64,000 nt of DNA from Pogostemon cablin (taxonomy: Eukaryota > Streptophyta > Magnoliopsida > Lamiales > Lamiaceae). The first letter of the stretch is position 1, and every line of letters starts with the position of its first letter. The notes below the pieces were generated by a model. It was not told the DNA's origin and made no database searches. It saw only the letters and a program-made list of their open reading frames with translations. The stretch is from assembly GCA_023678885.1 (NCBI GenBank), contig JAHCLQ010000804.1, positions 158,946 through 222,945 on the forward strand, in the 5' to 3' direction. This document shows positions 1-15,800 of this stretch, piece by piece. Both the position numbers and the translations under genes were made by a program.

Positions 1-1924
1 TAATGAGTCTTTAGACGACGAATCTATCATGCATTATATGTTGTTTATCCTTTCTTAACTCATAAGAAAACGAGTTTTTTATTCAATGATTCAATTAAAT
101 GAAGAGATAATGAGTCTTTATAAATCAAATCTATCATGCATTATATGTTTTTTTTATCCTTTCTTAACTCATAAGGAAATGAGTTATTTATTCAATGATT
201 CGATTAAATGAAGAGATAATAAGTCTTTAAACGTCGAATATATCATGCATTATATGTTGTTTATCTTTTCTTAACTCATAAAGAAATGAGTCCTTTATTC
301 AATGATTCGATTAAACAAAGAGATAATTACTCTTTAGACGTCGAATATGTCATGCATTATATGTTGTTTATCCTTTCTTAACTCATAAGAAAACGAGTTC
401 TTTATTCATTGATTCGATTAAACTAAGAGATAATAAGTCTTCTAACGTCGAATCTATCATGCATTATATGTTGTTTATCCTTTCTTAACGGTTTAGAAAA
501 CATGTTCTTTATTCAATGATTCGATTAAACGAAGAGATAATGAGTCTTTAGACATCGAATCTATCATGCATTATATGTTGTTTATCCTTTCTTAACTCAT
601 AAAGAAATGAGTAATTTATACAATAATTCTATTAAACGAAGAGATAATAAGTCTTTGAACGTCAAATCTATCATGCATTATATATTGTTTATCTTTTCTT
701 AACTCATAAAGAAACGAGTTTTTTATTCAATGATTTGATTAAATAAAGAGATAATGACACTTTAGACGTCGAATCTATCATGCATTATATATTGTTTATC
801 CTTTCTTAACTCATAAGGAAATGAGTTTTTTATTCAATGATTCGTCTAAACGAAGTAATAATGAGTCTTTAGACGTCGAATATATCATGCATTATATGTT
901 GTTTATCCTTTCTTAACTCATAAGGAAACAAGTTCTTTATTCAATGATTCGATTAAATGAAGAGATAATAAGTCTTTAAACGTCGAATCTATCATACTTT
1001 ATATGTTGTTTATCTTTTCTTAACTCATAAAGAAATGAGTTCTTTATTCAATGATTCGATTAAATAAGAGATAATTACTCTCTAGACGTCGAATCTATCA
1101 AGCATTATATGTTGTTTATCCTTTCTTAACTCAAAAAGAAATGAGTTCTTTATTCAATGATTCGATTAAACAAAGAGGTAATGAATCTTTAGACATCGAA
1201 TCTATCATGCATTATATATTGTTTATCCTTTCTTAACTCATAAAGAAATGAGTTTTTATTCAGTGATTCGATTAAACGAAGTGATAATGAGTCTTTAGAC
1301 GTCGAATCTATCATGCATTATATGTTGTTTATCATTTCTTAACTCATAAAGAAACGAGTTCTTTATTCAATGATTTGATCAAATGAAGAGATAATAAGTC
1401 TTTAAACGTCGAATCTATTATGCATTATATGTTGTTTATCTTTTCTTAACTCATAAAGAAATGAGTTCTTTATTCGATGATTCGATTAAATAAAGAGATA
1501 ATTGCTCTCTAGACGTCGAATCTATCATGCATTATATATTGTTTTTCTTTCTTAACTCATAAGAAAGAAGTTTTTTATTCAATGATTCGACTAAACGAAG
1601 TGATAATGAGTCTTTAGACGTCGAATCTATCATGCATTATATGTTGTTTATCCTTTCTTAACTCATAAGGAAACAAGTTCTTTATTCAATGATTCGATTA
1701 AATGAAGAGATAATAAGTCTTTAAACGTCGAATCTATCATGCATTATATGTTGTTTATCTTTTCTTAACTCATAAAGAAAAGAGTTTTTTATTCAATGAT
1801 TCGATTAAACAAAGAGATAATGACTCATTAGACATTGAATCTATCATTCATTATATATTTTTTATCCTTTCTTAACTCATATGGAAATGAGTTTTTTATT
1901 CAACGATTCGATTAAACGAAGTGA
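1..1924. repeat. SatA 18-mer higher-order repeat, copy 1
   Basis: The sequence starting TAATGAGTCTTTAGACGACG at position 1 recurs at 1,925, giving a period of 1,924 bp, which is 18 monomers of 107 bp. The two copies match through the whole unit with only a few substitutions seen by eye. Examples are ATAAGAAAACG near 386 against ATAAGGAAACG in copy 2, and TCAAGCATT near 1,098 against TCATGCATT in copy 2. The window starts inside the array, so more copies may lie upstream. Confidence 0.9.
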
Positions 1925-3848
1925 TAATGAGTCTTTAGACGACGAATCTATCATGCATTATATGTTGTTTATCCTTTCTTAACTCATAAGAAAACGAGTT
2001 TTTTATTCAATGATTCAATTAAATGAAGAGATAATGAGTCTTTATAAATCAAATCTATCATGCATTATATGTTTTTTTTATCCTTTCTTAACTCATAAGG
2101 AAATGAGTTATTTATTCAATGATTCGATTAAATGAAGAGATAATAAGTCTTTAAACGTCGAATATATCATGCATTATATGTTGTTTATCTTTTCTTAACT
2201 CATAAAGAAATGAGTCCTTTATTCAATGATTCGATTAAACAAAGAGATAATTACTCTTTAGACGTCGAATATGTCATGCATTATATGTTGTTTATCCTTT
2301 CTTAACTCATAAGGAAACGAGTTCTTTATTCATTGATTCGATTAAACTAAGAGATAATAAGTCTTCTAACGTCGAATCTATCATGCATTATATGTTGTTT
2401 ATCCTTTCTTAACGGTTTAGAAAACATGTTCTTTATTCAATGATTCGATTAAACGAAGAGATAATGAGTCTTTAGACATCGAATCTATCATGCATTATAT
2501 GTTGTTTATCCTTTCTTAACTCATAAAGAAATGAGTAATTTATACAATAATTCTATTAAACGAAGAGATAATAAGTCTTTGAACGTCAAATCTATCATGC
2601 ATTATATATTGTTTATCTTTTCTTAACTCATAAAGAAACGAGTTTTTTATTCAATGATTTGATTAAATAAAGAGATAATGACACTTTAGACGTCGAATCT
2701 ATCATGCATTATATATTGTTTATCCTTTCTTAACTCATAAGGAAATGAGTTTTTTATTCAATGATTCGTCTAAACGAAGTAATAATGAGTCTTTAGACGT
2801 CGAATATATCATGCATTATATGTTGTTTATCCTTTCTTAACTCATAAGGAAACAAGTTCTTTATTCAATGATTCGATTAAATGAAGAGATAATAAGTCTT
2901 TAAACGTCGAATCTATCATACTTTATATGTTGTTTATCTTTTCTTAACTCATAAAGAAATGAGTTCTTTATTCAATGATTCGATTAAATAAGAGATAATT
3001 ACTCTCTAGACGTCGAATCTATCATGCATTATATGTTGTTTATCCTTTCTTAACTCAAAAAGAAATGAGTTCTTTATTCAATGATTCGATTAAACAAAGA
3101 GGTAATGAATCTTTAGACATCGAATCTATCATGCATTATATATTGTTTATCCTTTCTTAACTCATAAAGAAATGAGTTTTTATTCAGTGATTCGATTAAA
3201 CGAAGTGATAATGAGTCTTTAGACGTCGAATCTATCATTCATTATATGTTGTTTATCATTTCTTAACTCATAAAGAAACGAGTTCTTTATTCAATGATTT
3301 GATCAAATGAAGAGATAATAAGTCTTTAAACGTCGAATCTATTATGCATTATATGTTGTTTATCTTTTCTTAACTCATAAAGAAATGAGTTCTTTATTCG
3401 ATGATTCGATTAAATAAAGAGATAATTGCTCTCTAGACGTCGAATCTATCATGCATTATATATTGTTTTTCTTTCTTAACTCATAAGAAAGAAGTTTTTT
3501 ATTCAATGATTCGACTAAACGAAGTGATAATGAGTCTTTAGACGTCGAATCTATCATGCATTATATGTTGTTTATCCTTTCTTAACTCATAAGGAAACAA
3601 GTTCTTTATTCAATGATTCGATTAAATGAAGAGATAATAAGTCTTTAAACGTCGAATCTATCATGCATTATATGTTGTTTATCTTTTCTTAACTCATAAA
3701 GAAAAGAGTTTTTTATTCAATGATTCGATTAAACAAAGAGATAATGACTCATTAGACATTGAATCTATCATTCATTATATATTTTTTATCCTTTCTTAAC
3801 TCATATGGAAATGAGTTTTTTATTCAACGATTCGATTAAACGAAGTGA
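1925..3848. repeat. SatA 18-mer higher-order repeat, copy 2
   Basis: Second near-identical copy of the 1,924-bp unit. A private change ATCATTCATT lies near 3,236 where copy 1 has ATCATGCATT. The next repeat of the landmark TTTAGACGACG, after 3,848, is followed by different monomers, so the 18-mer pattern ends here and a 17-mer pattern takes over. Confidence 0.9.
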
Positions 3849-6800
3849 TAATGAGTCTTTAGACGACGAATCTATCATGCATTATATGTTGTTTATCCTT
3901 TCTTAACTCATAAAGAAACGAGTTATTTATTCAATGATTCGATTAAATGAAGAGATAATAAGTCTTTAAATGTTGAATCTATCATGCATTATATGTTGTT
4001 TATCCTTTCTTATCTCATAAAGAAATGAGTTCTTTATTCAATGATTCGATTAAAAAAAGAGACAATAAGTATTTGAACGTTGAATCTATCATACATTATA
4101 TATTGTTTATCATTTCTTAACTCATAAGGAAAGGAGTTTTTTATTCAAAGATTCGTTTAAAAAAAGTGATAATGAGTATTTGGACGTCGAATCTATCATG
4201 CATTATATGTTGTTTATTCTTTCTTAACTCATAAGGAAATGAGTTCTTTATTTAATGATTCAATTAAATGAAGAGATAATGAGTCTTTAAACGTCAAATC
4301 TATCATGCATTATATGTTGTTTATCCTTTCTTAACTCATAAGAAAACGAGTTCTTTATTTAATGATTCGATTAAATGAAGTGATAATAAGTCTTTAAACG
4401 TCGAATCTATCATGCATTATATGTTGTTTTTCTTTTCTTAACTCATAAAGAAATGAGTTCTTTATTCAATGATTCGATTAAACAAAGAGATAATTACTCT
4501 TTAGACGTCAAATCTATCACGCATTATATATTGTTTATCCTTTCTTAACTCATAATGAAAGGAGTTTTTTATTCAATGATTCATTTAAACGAAGTGATAA
4601 TGAGTCTTTAGACGTCGAATCTATCATGCATTATATGTTGTTTACCATTTCTTAACTCATAAAGAAACGAGTTCTTTATTCAATGATTTGATCAAATGAA
4701 GAGATAATAAGTCTTTAAACGTCGAATCTATTATGCATTATATGTTGTTTATCTTTTCTTAACTCATAAAGAAATGAGTTCTTTATTCGATGATTCGATT
4801 AAATAAAGAGATAATTGCTCTCTAGACGTCGAATCTATCATGCATTATATGTTGTTTATCCTTTCTTAACTCATAAAGAAACGAGTTCTTTATTCAATGA
4901 TTCGATTAAACAAAGAGATAATGAATCTTTAGACGTTGAATCTATCATGCATTATATATTGTTTATCCTGTGAGTTTTTTATTCAATGATTCGATTAAAC
5001 GAAGTGATAATGAGTCTTTAGACGTTGAATCTATCATGCATTATATGTTGTTTATCCTTTCTTAACTCATAAAGAAACTAGTTCTTTATTCAATGATTCG
5101 ATTAAACGAAGAGATAATAAGTCTTTGAATTTCAAATCTATCATGCATTATATATTGTTTATCTTTTCTTAACTCATAAAGAAACGAGTTTTTTATTCAA
5201 TGATTCGATTAAACAAAGAGATAATAACTCTTCAGACGTTGAATCTATCATGCATTATATATTGTTTATTCTTTCTTAACTCATATGAAAAGGAGTTTTT
5301 TATTCAACGATTCGATTAAACGAAGTGATAATGAGTCTTTAGACGACGTATCTATCATGCATTATACGTTGTTTATCCTTTCTTAACTCATAAGAAAACA
5401 AGTTCCTTATTCAATGATTCAATTAAATGAAGAGTTAATAAGTCTTTAAACGTCGAATCTATCATGTATTATATGTTGTTTATCCTTTCTTAACTCATAA
5501 AGAAATGAGTTCTTTATTCAATGATTTGATTAAACAAAGAGATAATAAGTATTTGAACGTCGAATCTATTATACATTATATATTGTTTATCCTTTCTGAA
5601 CTCATAAGGAAAAGAGTTTTTTATTCAAAGATTTGTTTAAAAGATGTGATAATGAGTATTTAGACGTCAAATTTATCATGCATTATATGTTGTTTATCAT
5701 TTCTTAACTCATAAGGAAACGAGTTTTTTATTCAATGATTCGATTAAATGAAGAGATAATGAGACTTTAAACGTCGAATCTATCATGCATTATATGTTGT
5801 TTATCCTTTCTTAACTCATAAGGAAATGAGTTCTTTATTCATGATTCGATTAAACGAAGAGATAATAAGTATTTGAATGTCGAATCTACCATGCATTATA
5901 TATTGTTTATCCTTTCTTAACTCGTAAGGAAAGGAGTTTTTTATTAAAAAATTCATTTAAAAGAAGTGATAATGAGTATTTAGACGTCGAATCTATCATG
6001 CATTATATGTTGTTTATCCTTTCTTAACTATTAAGGAAACGAGTTATTTATTTAATGATTCAATTAAATGAAGAGATAATGAGTCTTTAAACGTCAAATC
6101 TATCATGCATTATATGTTTTTTTTATCCTTTCTTAACTCATAAGGAAACGAGTTCTTTATTCAATGATTCGATTAAATGAAGAGATAATAAGTCTTTAAA
6201 CGTCGAATCTATCATGCATTATATGTTGTTTTTCTTTTCTTAACTCATAAAGAAATGAGTTCTTTATTCAATGATTCGATTAAACAAAGAGATAATTACT
6301 CTTTAGACGTCGAATCTATCATGCATTATATATTGTTTATCCTTTCTTAACTCATAAGGGAAGGAGTTTTTATTCAATGATTCGTCTAAACGAAGTGATA
6401 ATGAGTCTTTAGACGTCGAATCTATCATGCATTATATGTTGTTTATCATTTCTTAACTCATAAAGAAACGAGTTCTTTATTCAATGATTCGATCAAATGA
6501 AGAGATAATAAGTCTTTAAACGTCAAATCTATCATGCATTATATGTTGTTTATCTTTTCTTAACTCATAAAGAAATGAGTTCTTTATTCGATGATTCGAT
6601 TAAATAAAGAGATAATTACTCTCTAGACGTCGAATCTATCATGCATTATATGTTGTTTATCCTTTCTTAAGTCATAAAGAAACGAGTTCTTTATTCAATG
6701 ATTCGATTAAACAAAGAGATAATGAATCTTTAGACGTCGAATCTATCATGCATTATATATTGTTTATCCTGTGAGTTTTTTATTCAATGATTCGATTAAA

Positions 6801-9800
6801 CGAAGTGATAATGAGTCTTTAGACGTTGAATCTATCATGCATTATATGTTGTTTATCCTTTCTTAACTCATAAAGAAACTAGTTCTTTATTCAATGATTC
6901 GATTAAACGAAGAGATAATAAGTCTTTGAATTTCAAATCTATCATGCATTATATATTGTTTATCTTTTCTTAACTCATAAAGAAACGAGTTTTTTATTCA
7001 ATGATTCGATTAAACAAAGAGATAATGACTCTTCAGACGTTGAATCTATCATGCATTATATATTGTTTATTCTTTCTTAACTCATATGAAAAGGAGTTTT
7101 TTATTCAACGATTCGATTAAACGAAGTGATAATGAGTCTTTAGACGACGTATCTATCATGCATTATACGTTGTTTATCCTTTCTTAACTCATAAGAAAAC
7201 AAGTTCCTTATTCAATGATTCAATTAAATGAAGAGTTAATAAGTCTTTAAACGTCGAATCTATCATGTATTATATGTTGTTTATCCTTTCTTAACTCATA
7301 AAGAAATGAGTTCTTTATTCAATGATTTGATTAAACAAAGAGATAATAAGTATTTGAACGTCGAATCTATTATACATTATATATTGTTTATCCTTTCTGA
7401 ACTCATAAGGAAAAGAGTTTTTTATTCAAAGATTTGTTTAAAAGATGTGATAATGAGTATTTAGACGTCAAATTTATCATGCATTATATGTTGTTTATCA
7501 TTTCTTAACTCATAAGGAAACGAGTTTTTTATTCAATGATTCGATTAAATGAAGAGATAATGAGACTTTAAACGTCGAATCTATCATGCATTATATGTTG
7601 TTTATCCTTTCTTAACTCATAAGGAAATGAGTTCTTTATTCATGATTCGATTAAACGAAGAGATAATAAGTATTTGAATGTCGAATCTACCATGCATTAT
7701 ATATTGTTTATCCTTTCTTAACTCGTAAGGAAAGGAGTTTTTTATTAAAAAATTCGTTTATAAGAAGTGATAATGAGTATTTAGACGTCGAATCTATCAT
7801 GCATTATATGTTGTTTATCCTTTCTTAACTATTAAGGAAACGAGTTATTTATTTAATGATTCAATTAAATGAAGAGATAATGAGTCTTTAAACGTCAAAT
7901 CTATCATGCATTATATGTTTTTTTTATCCTTTCTTAACTCATAAGGAAACGAGTTCTTTATTCAATGATTCGATTAAATGAAGAGATAATAAGTCTTTAA
8001 ACGTCGAATCTATCATGCATTATATGTTGTTTTTCTTTTCTTAACTCATAAAGAAATGAGTTCTTTATTCAATGATTCGATTAAACAAAGAGATAATTAC
8101 TCTTTAGACGTCGAATCTATCATGCATTATATATTGTTTATCCTTTCTTAAATCATAAGGGAAGGAGTTTTTATTCAATGATTCGTCTAAACGAAGTGAT
8201 AATGAGTCTTTAGACGTCGAATCTATCATGCATTATATGTTGTTTATCATTTCTTAACTCATAAAGAAACGAGTTCTTTATTCAATGATTCGATCAAATG
8301 AAGAGATAATAAGTCTTTAAACGTCGAATCTATCATGCATTATATGTTGTTTATCTTTTCTTAACTCATAAAGAAATGAGTTCTTTATTCGATGATTCGA
8401 TTAAATAAAGAGATAATTACTCTCTAGACGTCGAATCTATCATGCATTATATGTTGTTTATCCTTTCTTAAGTCATAAAGAAACGAGTTCTTTATTCAAT
8501 GATTCGATTAAACAAAGAGATAATGAATCTTTAGACGTCGAATCTATCATGCATTATATATTGTTTATCCTGTGAGTTTTTTATTCAATGATTCGATTAA
8601 ACGAAGTGATAATGAGTCTTTAGACGTTGAATCTATCATGCATTATATGTTGTTTATCCTTTCTTAACTCATAAAGAAACTAGTTCTTTATTCAATGATT
8701 CGATTAAACGAAGAGATAATAAGTCTTTGAATTTCAAATCTATCATGCATTATATATTGTTTATCTTTTCTTAACTCATAAAGAAACGAGTTTTTTATTC
8801 AATGATTCGATTAAACAAAGAGATAATGACTCTTCAGACGTTGAATCTATAATGCATTATATATTGTTTATTCTTTCTTAACTCATATGAAAAGGAGTTT
8901 TTTATTCAACGATTCGATTAAACGAAGTGATAATGAGTCTTTAGACGACGTATCTATCATGCATTATACGTTGTTTATCCTTTCTTAACTCATAAGAAAA
9001 CAAGTTCCTTATTCAATGATTCAATTAAATGAAGAGTTAATAAGTCTTTAAACGTCGAATCTATCATGTATTATATGTTGTTTATCCTTTCTTAACTCAT
9101 AAAGAAATGAGTTCTTTATTCAATGATTTGATTAAACAAAGAGATAATAAGTATTTGAACGTCGAATCTATTATACATTATATATTGTTTATCCTTTCTT
9201 AACTCATAAGGAAAAGAGTTTTTTATTCAAAGATTTGTTTAAAAGATGTTATAATGAGTATTTAGACGTCAAATTTATCATGCATTATATGTTGTTTATC
9301 ATTTCTTAACTCATAAGGAAACGAGTTTTTTATTCAATGATTCGATTAAATGAAGAGAAAATGAGACTTTAAACGTCGAATCTATCATGCATTATATGTT
9401 GTTTATCCTTTCTTAACTCATAAGGAAATGAGTTCTTTATTCATGATTCGATTAAACGAAGAGATAATAAGTATTTGAATGTCGAATCTACCATGCATTA
9501 TATATTGTTTATCCTTTCTTAACTCGTAAGGAAAGGAGTTTTTTATTAAAAAATTCGTTTAAAAGAAGTGATAACGAGTATTTAGACGTCGAATCTATCA
9601 TGCATTATATGTTGTTTATCCTTTCTTAACAATTAAGGAAACGAGTTATTTATTTAATGATTCAATTAAATGAAGAGATAATGAGTCTTTAAACGTCAAA
9701 TCTATCATGCATTATATGTTTTTTTTATCCTTTCTTAACTCATAAGGAAACGAGTTCTTTATTCAATGATTCGATTAAATGAAGAGATAATAAGTATTTA

Positions 9801-12800
9801 AACGTCGAATCTATCATGCATTATATGTTGTTTATCTTTTCTTAACTCATAAAGAAATGAGTTCTTTATTCGATTATTCGATTAAATAAAGAGATAATTA
9901 CTCTCTAGACGTCGAATCTATCATGCATTATATGTTGTTTATCCCTTCTTAAGTCATAAAGAAACGAGTTCTTTATTCAATGATTCGATTAAACAAAGAG
10001 ATAATGAATCTTTAGACGTCGAATCTATCATGCATTATATATTGTTTATCCTGTGAGTTTTTTATTCAATGATTCGATTAAACGAAGTGATAATGAGTCT
10101 TTAGACGTTGAATCTATCATGCATTATATGTTGTTTATCCTTTCTTAACTCATAAAGAAACTAGTTCTTTATTCAATGATTCGATTAAACGAAGAGATAA
10201 TAAGTCTTTGAATTTCAAATCTATCATGCATTATATATTGTTTATCTTTTCTTAACTCATAAAGAAACGAGTTTTTTATTCAATGATTCGATTAAACAAA
10301 GAGATAATGACTCTTCAGACGTTGAATCTATCATGCATTATATATTGTTTATTCTTTCTTAACTCATATGAAAAGGAGTTTTTTATTCAACGATTCGATT
10401 AAACGAAGTGATAATGAGTCTTTAGACGACGTATCTATCATGCATTATACGTTGTTTATCCTTTCTTAACTCATAAGAAAACAAGTTCCTTATTCAATGA
10501 TTCAATTAAATGAAGAGTTAATAAGTCTTTAAACGTCGAATCTATCATGTATTATATGTTGTTTATCCTTTCTTAACTCATAAAGAAATGAGTTCTTTAT
10601 TCAATGATTTGATTAAACAAAGAGATAATAAGTATTTGTACGTCGAATCTATTATACATTATATATTGTTTATCCTTTCTTAACTCATAAGGAAAAGAGT
10701 TTTTTATTCAAAGATTTGTTTAAAAGATGTGATAATGAGTATTTAGACGTCAAATTTATCATGCATTATATGTTGTTTATCATTTCTTAACTCATAAGGA
10801 AACGAGTTTTTTATTCAATGATTCGATTAAATGAAGAGATAATGAGACTTTAAACGTCGAATCTATCATGCATTATATGTTGTTTATCCTTTCTTAACTC
10901 ATAAGGAAATGAGTTCTTTATTCATGATTCGATTAAACGAAGAGATAATAAGTATTTGAATGTCGAATCTACCATGCATTATATATTGTTTATCCTTTCT
11001 TAACTCGTAAGGAAAGGAGTTTTTTATTAAAAAATTCGTTTAAAAGAAGTGATAATGAGTATTTAGACGTCGAATCTATCATGTATTATATGTTGTTTAT
11101 CATTTCTTAACTATTAAGGAAACGAGTTATTTATTAAATGATTCAATTAAATGAAGAGATAATGAGTCTTTAAACGTCAAATCTATCATGCATTATATGT
11201 TTTTTTTATCCTTTCTTAACTCATAAGGAAACGAGTTCTTTATTCAATGATTCGATTAAATGAAGAGATAATAAGTCTTTAAACGTCGAATCTATCATGC
11301 ATTATATGTTGTTCTTCTTTTCTTAACTCATAAAGAAATGAGTTCTTTATTCAATGATTCGATTAAACAAAGAGATAATTACTCTTTAGACGTCGAATCT
11401 ATCATGCATTATATATTGTTTATCCTTTCTTAACTCATAAGGGAAGGAGTTTTTATTCAATGATTCGTCTAAACGAAGTGATAATGAGTCTTTAGACGTC
11501 GAATCTATCATGCATTATATGTTGTTTATCATTTCTTAACTCATAAAGAAACGAGTTCTTTATTCAATGATTCGATCAAATGAAGAGATAATAAGTCTTT
11601 AAACGTCGAATCTATCATGCATTATATGTTGTTTATCTTTTCTTAACTCATAAAGAAATGAGTTCTTTATTCGATGATTCGATTAAATAAAGAGATAATT
11701 ACTCTCTAGACGTCGAATCTATCATGCATTATATGTTGTTTATCCTTTCTTAAGTCATAAAGAAACGAGTTCTTTATTCAATGATTCGATTAAACAAAGA
11801 GATAATGAATCTTTAGACGTCGAATCTATCATGCATTATATATTGTTTATCCTGTGAGTTTTTTATTCAATGATTCGATTAAACGAAGTGATAATGAGTC
11901 TTTAGACATTGAATCTATCATGCATTATATGTTGTTTATCCTTTCTTAACTCATAAAGAAACTAGTTCTTTATTCAATGATTCGATTAAACGAAGAGATA
12001 ATAAGTCTTTGAATTTCAAATCTATCATGCATTATATATTGTTTATCTTTTCTTAACTCATAAAGAAACGAGTTTTTTATTCAATGATTCGATTAAACAA
12101 AGAGATAATGACTCTTCAGACGTTGAATCTATCATGCATTATATATTGTTTATTCTTTCTTAACTCATATGAAAAGGAGTTTTTATTCAACGATTCGATT
12201 AAACGAAGTGATAATGAGTCTTTAGACGACGTATCTATCATGCATTATACGTTGTTTATCCTTTCTTAACTCATAAGAAAACAAGTTCCTTATTCAATGA
12301 TTCAATTAAATGAAGAGTTAATAAGTCTTTAAACGTCGAATCTATCATGTATTATATGTTGTTTATCCTTTCTTAACTCATAAAGAAATGAGTTCTTTAT
12401 TCAATGATTTGATTAAACAAAGAGATAATAAGTATTTGAACGTCGAATCTATTATACATTATATATTGTTTATCCTTTCTTAACTCATAAGGAAAAGAGT
12501 TTTTTATTCAAAGATTTGTTTAAAAGATGTGATGATGAGTATTTAGACGTCAAATTTATCATGCATTATATGTTGTTTATCATTTATTAACTCATAAGGA
12601 AACGAGTTTTTTATTCAATGATTCGATTAAATGAAGAGATAATGAGACTTTAAACGTCGAATCTATCATGCATTATATGTTGTTTATCCTTTCTTAACTC
12701 ATAAGGAAATGAGTTCTTTATTCATGATTCGATTAAACGAAGAGATAATAAGTATTTGAATGTCGAATCTACCATGCATTATATATTGTTTATCATTTCT

Positions 12801-15800
12801 TAACTCGTAAGGAAAGGAGTTTTTTATTAAAAAATTCGTTTAAAAGAAGTGATAATGAGTATTTAGACGTCGAATCTATCATGCATTATATGTTGTTTAT
12901 CCTTTCTTAACTATTAAGGAAACGAGTTATTTATTTAATAATTCAATTAAATGAAGAGATAATGAGTCTTTAAACGTCAAATCTATCATGCATTATATGT
13001 TTTTTTTATCCTTTCTTAACTCATAAGGAAACGAGTTCTTTATTCAATGATTCGATTAAATGAAGAGATAATAAGTCTTTAAACGTCGAATCTATCATGC
13101 ATTATATGTTGTTTTTCTTTTCTTAACTCATAAAGAAATGAGTTCTTTATTCAATGATTCGATTAAACAAAGAGATAATTACTCTTTAGACGTCGAATCT
13201 ATCATGCATTATATATTGTTTATCCTTTCTTAACTCATAAGGGAAGGAGTTTTTATTCAATGATTCGTCTAAACGAAGTGATAATGAGTCTTTAGACGTC
13301 GAATCTATCATGCATTATATGTTGTTTATCATTTCTTAACTCATAAAGAAACGAGTTCTTTATTCAATGATTCGATCAAATGAAGAGATAATAAGTCTTT
13401 AAACGTCGAATCTATCATGCATTATATGTTGTTTATCTTTTCTTAACTCATAAAGAAATGAGTTCTTTATTCGATGATTCGATTAAATAAAGAGATAATT
13501 ACTCTCTAGACGTCGAATCTATCATTCATTATATGTTGTTTATCCTTTCTTAACTCATCAAGAAACGAGTTCTTTATTCAATGATTCGATTAAACAAAGA
13601 GATAATGAATCTTAAGACGTCGAATCTATCATGCATTATATATTGTTTATCCTTTCTTAACTCATAAAGAAGTGAGTTTTTTATTCAATGATTCGATTAA
13701 ACGAAGTGATAATGAGTCTTTAGACGTTGAATCTATCATGCATTATATGTTGTTTATCCTTTCTTAACTCATAAAGAAACAAGTTCTTTATTCAATGATT
13801 CGATTAAACGAAGAGATAATAAGTCTTTGAATGTCAAATCTATCATGCATTATGTATTGTTTATCTTTTCTTAACTCATAAAGAAACGAGTTTTTTATTC
13901 AATGATTCGATTAAACAAAGAGATAATCACTCTTCAGACGTCGAATCTATCATGCATTATATATTGTTTATTCTTTCTTAACTCATATGAAAAGGAGTTT
14001 TTTATTCAACGATTCGATTAAACGAAGTAATAATGAGTCTTTAGACGACGTATCTATCATGCATTATACGTTGTTTATCCTTTCTTAACTCATAAGAAAA
14101 CAAGTTCCTTATTCAATGATTCAATTAAATGAAGAGTTAATAAGTCTTTAAACGTCGAATCTATCATGCATTATATGTTGTTTATCCTTTCTTAACTCAT
14201 AAAGAAATGAGTTCTTTATTCAATGATTTGATTAAACAAAGAGATAATAAGTATTTGAACGTCGAATCTATTATACATTATATATTGTTTATCCTTTCTT
14301 AACTCATAAGGAAAAGAGTTTTTTATTCAAAGATTTGTTTAAAAGATGTGATAATGAGTATTTAGACGTCAAATTTATCATGCATTATATGTTGTTTATC
14401 ATTTGTTAACTCATAAGGAAACGAGTTTTTTATTCAATGATACGATTAAATGAAGAGATAATGAGACTTTAAACGTCGAATCTATCATGCATTATATGTT
14501 GTTTATCCTTTCTTAACTCATAAGGAAATGAGTTCTTTATTCATGATTCGATTAAACGAAGAGATAATAAGTATTTGAATGTCGAATCTACCATGCATTA
14601 TATATTGTTTATCCTTTCTTAACTCGTAAGGAAAGGAGTTTTTTATTAAAAAATTCGTTTAAAAGAAGTGATAATGAGTATTTAGACGTCGAATCTATCA
14701 TGCATTATATGTTGTTTATCCTTTCTTAACTATTAAGGAAACGAGTTATTTATTTAATGATTCAATTAAATGAAGAGATAATGAGTCTTTAAACGTCAAA
14801 TCTATCATGCATTATATGTTTTTTTTATCCTTTCTTAACTCATAAGGAAACGAGTTCTTTATTCAATGATTCGATTAAATGAAGAGATAACAAGTCTTTA
14901 AACGTCGAATCTATCATGCATTATATGTTGTTTTTCTTTTCTTAACTCATAAAGAAATGAGTTCTTTATTCAATGATTCGATTAAACAAAGAGATAATTA
15001 CTCTTTAGACGTCGAATCTATCATGCATTATATATTGTTTATCCTTTCTTAACTCATAAGGAAAGGAGTTTTTATTCAATGATTCGTCTAAACGAAGTGA
15101 TAATAGTCTTTAGACGTCGAATCTATCATGCATTATATGTTGTTTATCATTTCTTAACTCATAAAGAAACGAGTTCTTTATTCAATGATTCGATCAAATG
15201 AAGAGATAATAAGTCTTTAAACGTCGAATCTATCATGCATTATATGTTGTTTATCTTTTCTTAACTCATAAAGAAATGAGTTCTTTATTCGATGATTCGA
15301 TTAAATAAAGAGATAATTACTCTCTAGACGTCGAATCTATCATGCATTATATGTTGTTTATCCTTTCTTAAGTCATAAAGAAACGAGTTCTTTATTCAAT
15401 GATTCGATTAAACAAAGAGATAATGAATCTTTAGACGTCGAATCTATCATGCATTATATATTGTTTATCCTGTGAGTTTTTTATTCAATGATTCGATTAA
15501 ACGAAGTGATAATGAGTCTTTAGACGTTGAATCTATCATGCATTATATGTTGTTTATCCTTTCTTAACTCATAAAGAAACTAGTTCTTTATTCAATGATT
15601 CGATTAAACGAAGAGATAATAAGTCTTTGAATTTCAAATCTATCATGCATTATATATTGTTTATCTTTTCTTAACTCATAAAGAAATGAGTTTTTTATTC
15701 AATGATTCGATTAAACAAAGAGATAATGACTCTTCAGACGTTGAATCTATCATGCATTATATATTGTTTATTCTTTCTTAACTCATATGAAAAGGAGTTT

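Noticed and set aside
12084..12269. 61-codon open frame on the + strand inside SatA
   Set aside because: It arises from a 1-bp shorter T-run in one monomer (TTTTTATTC near 12,181) that removes a stop. The same sequence is non-open in neighbouring HOR copies.
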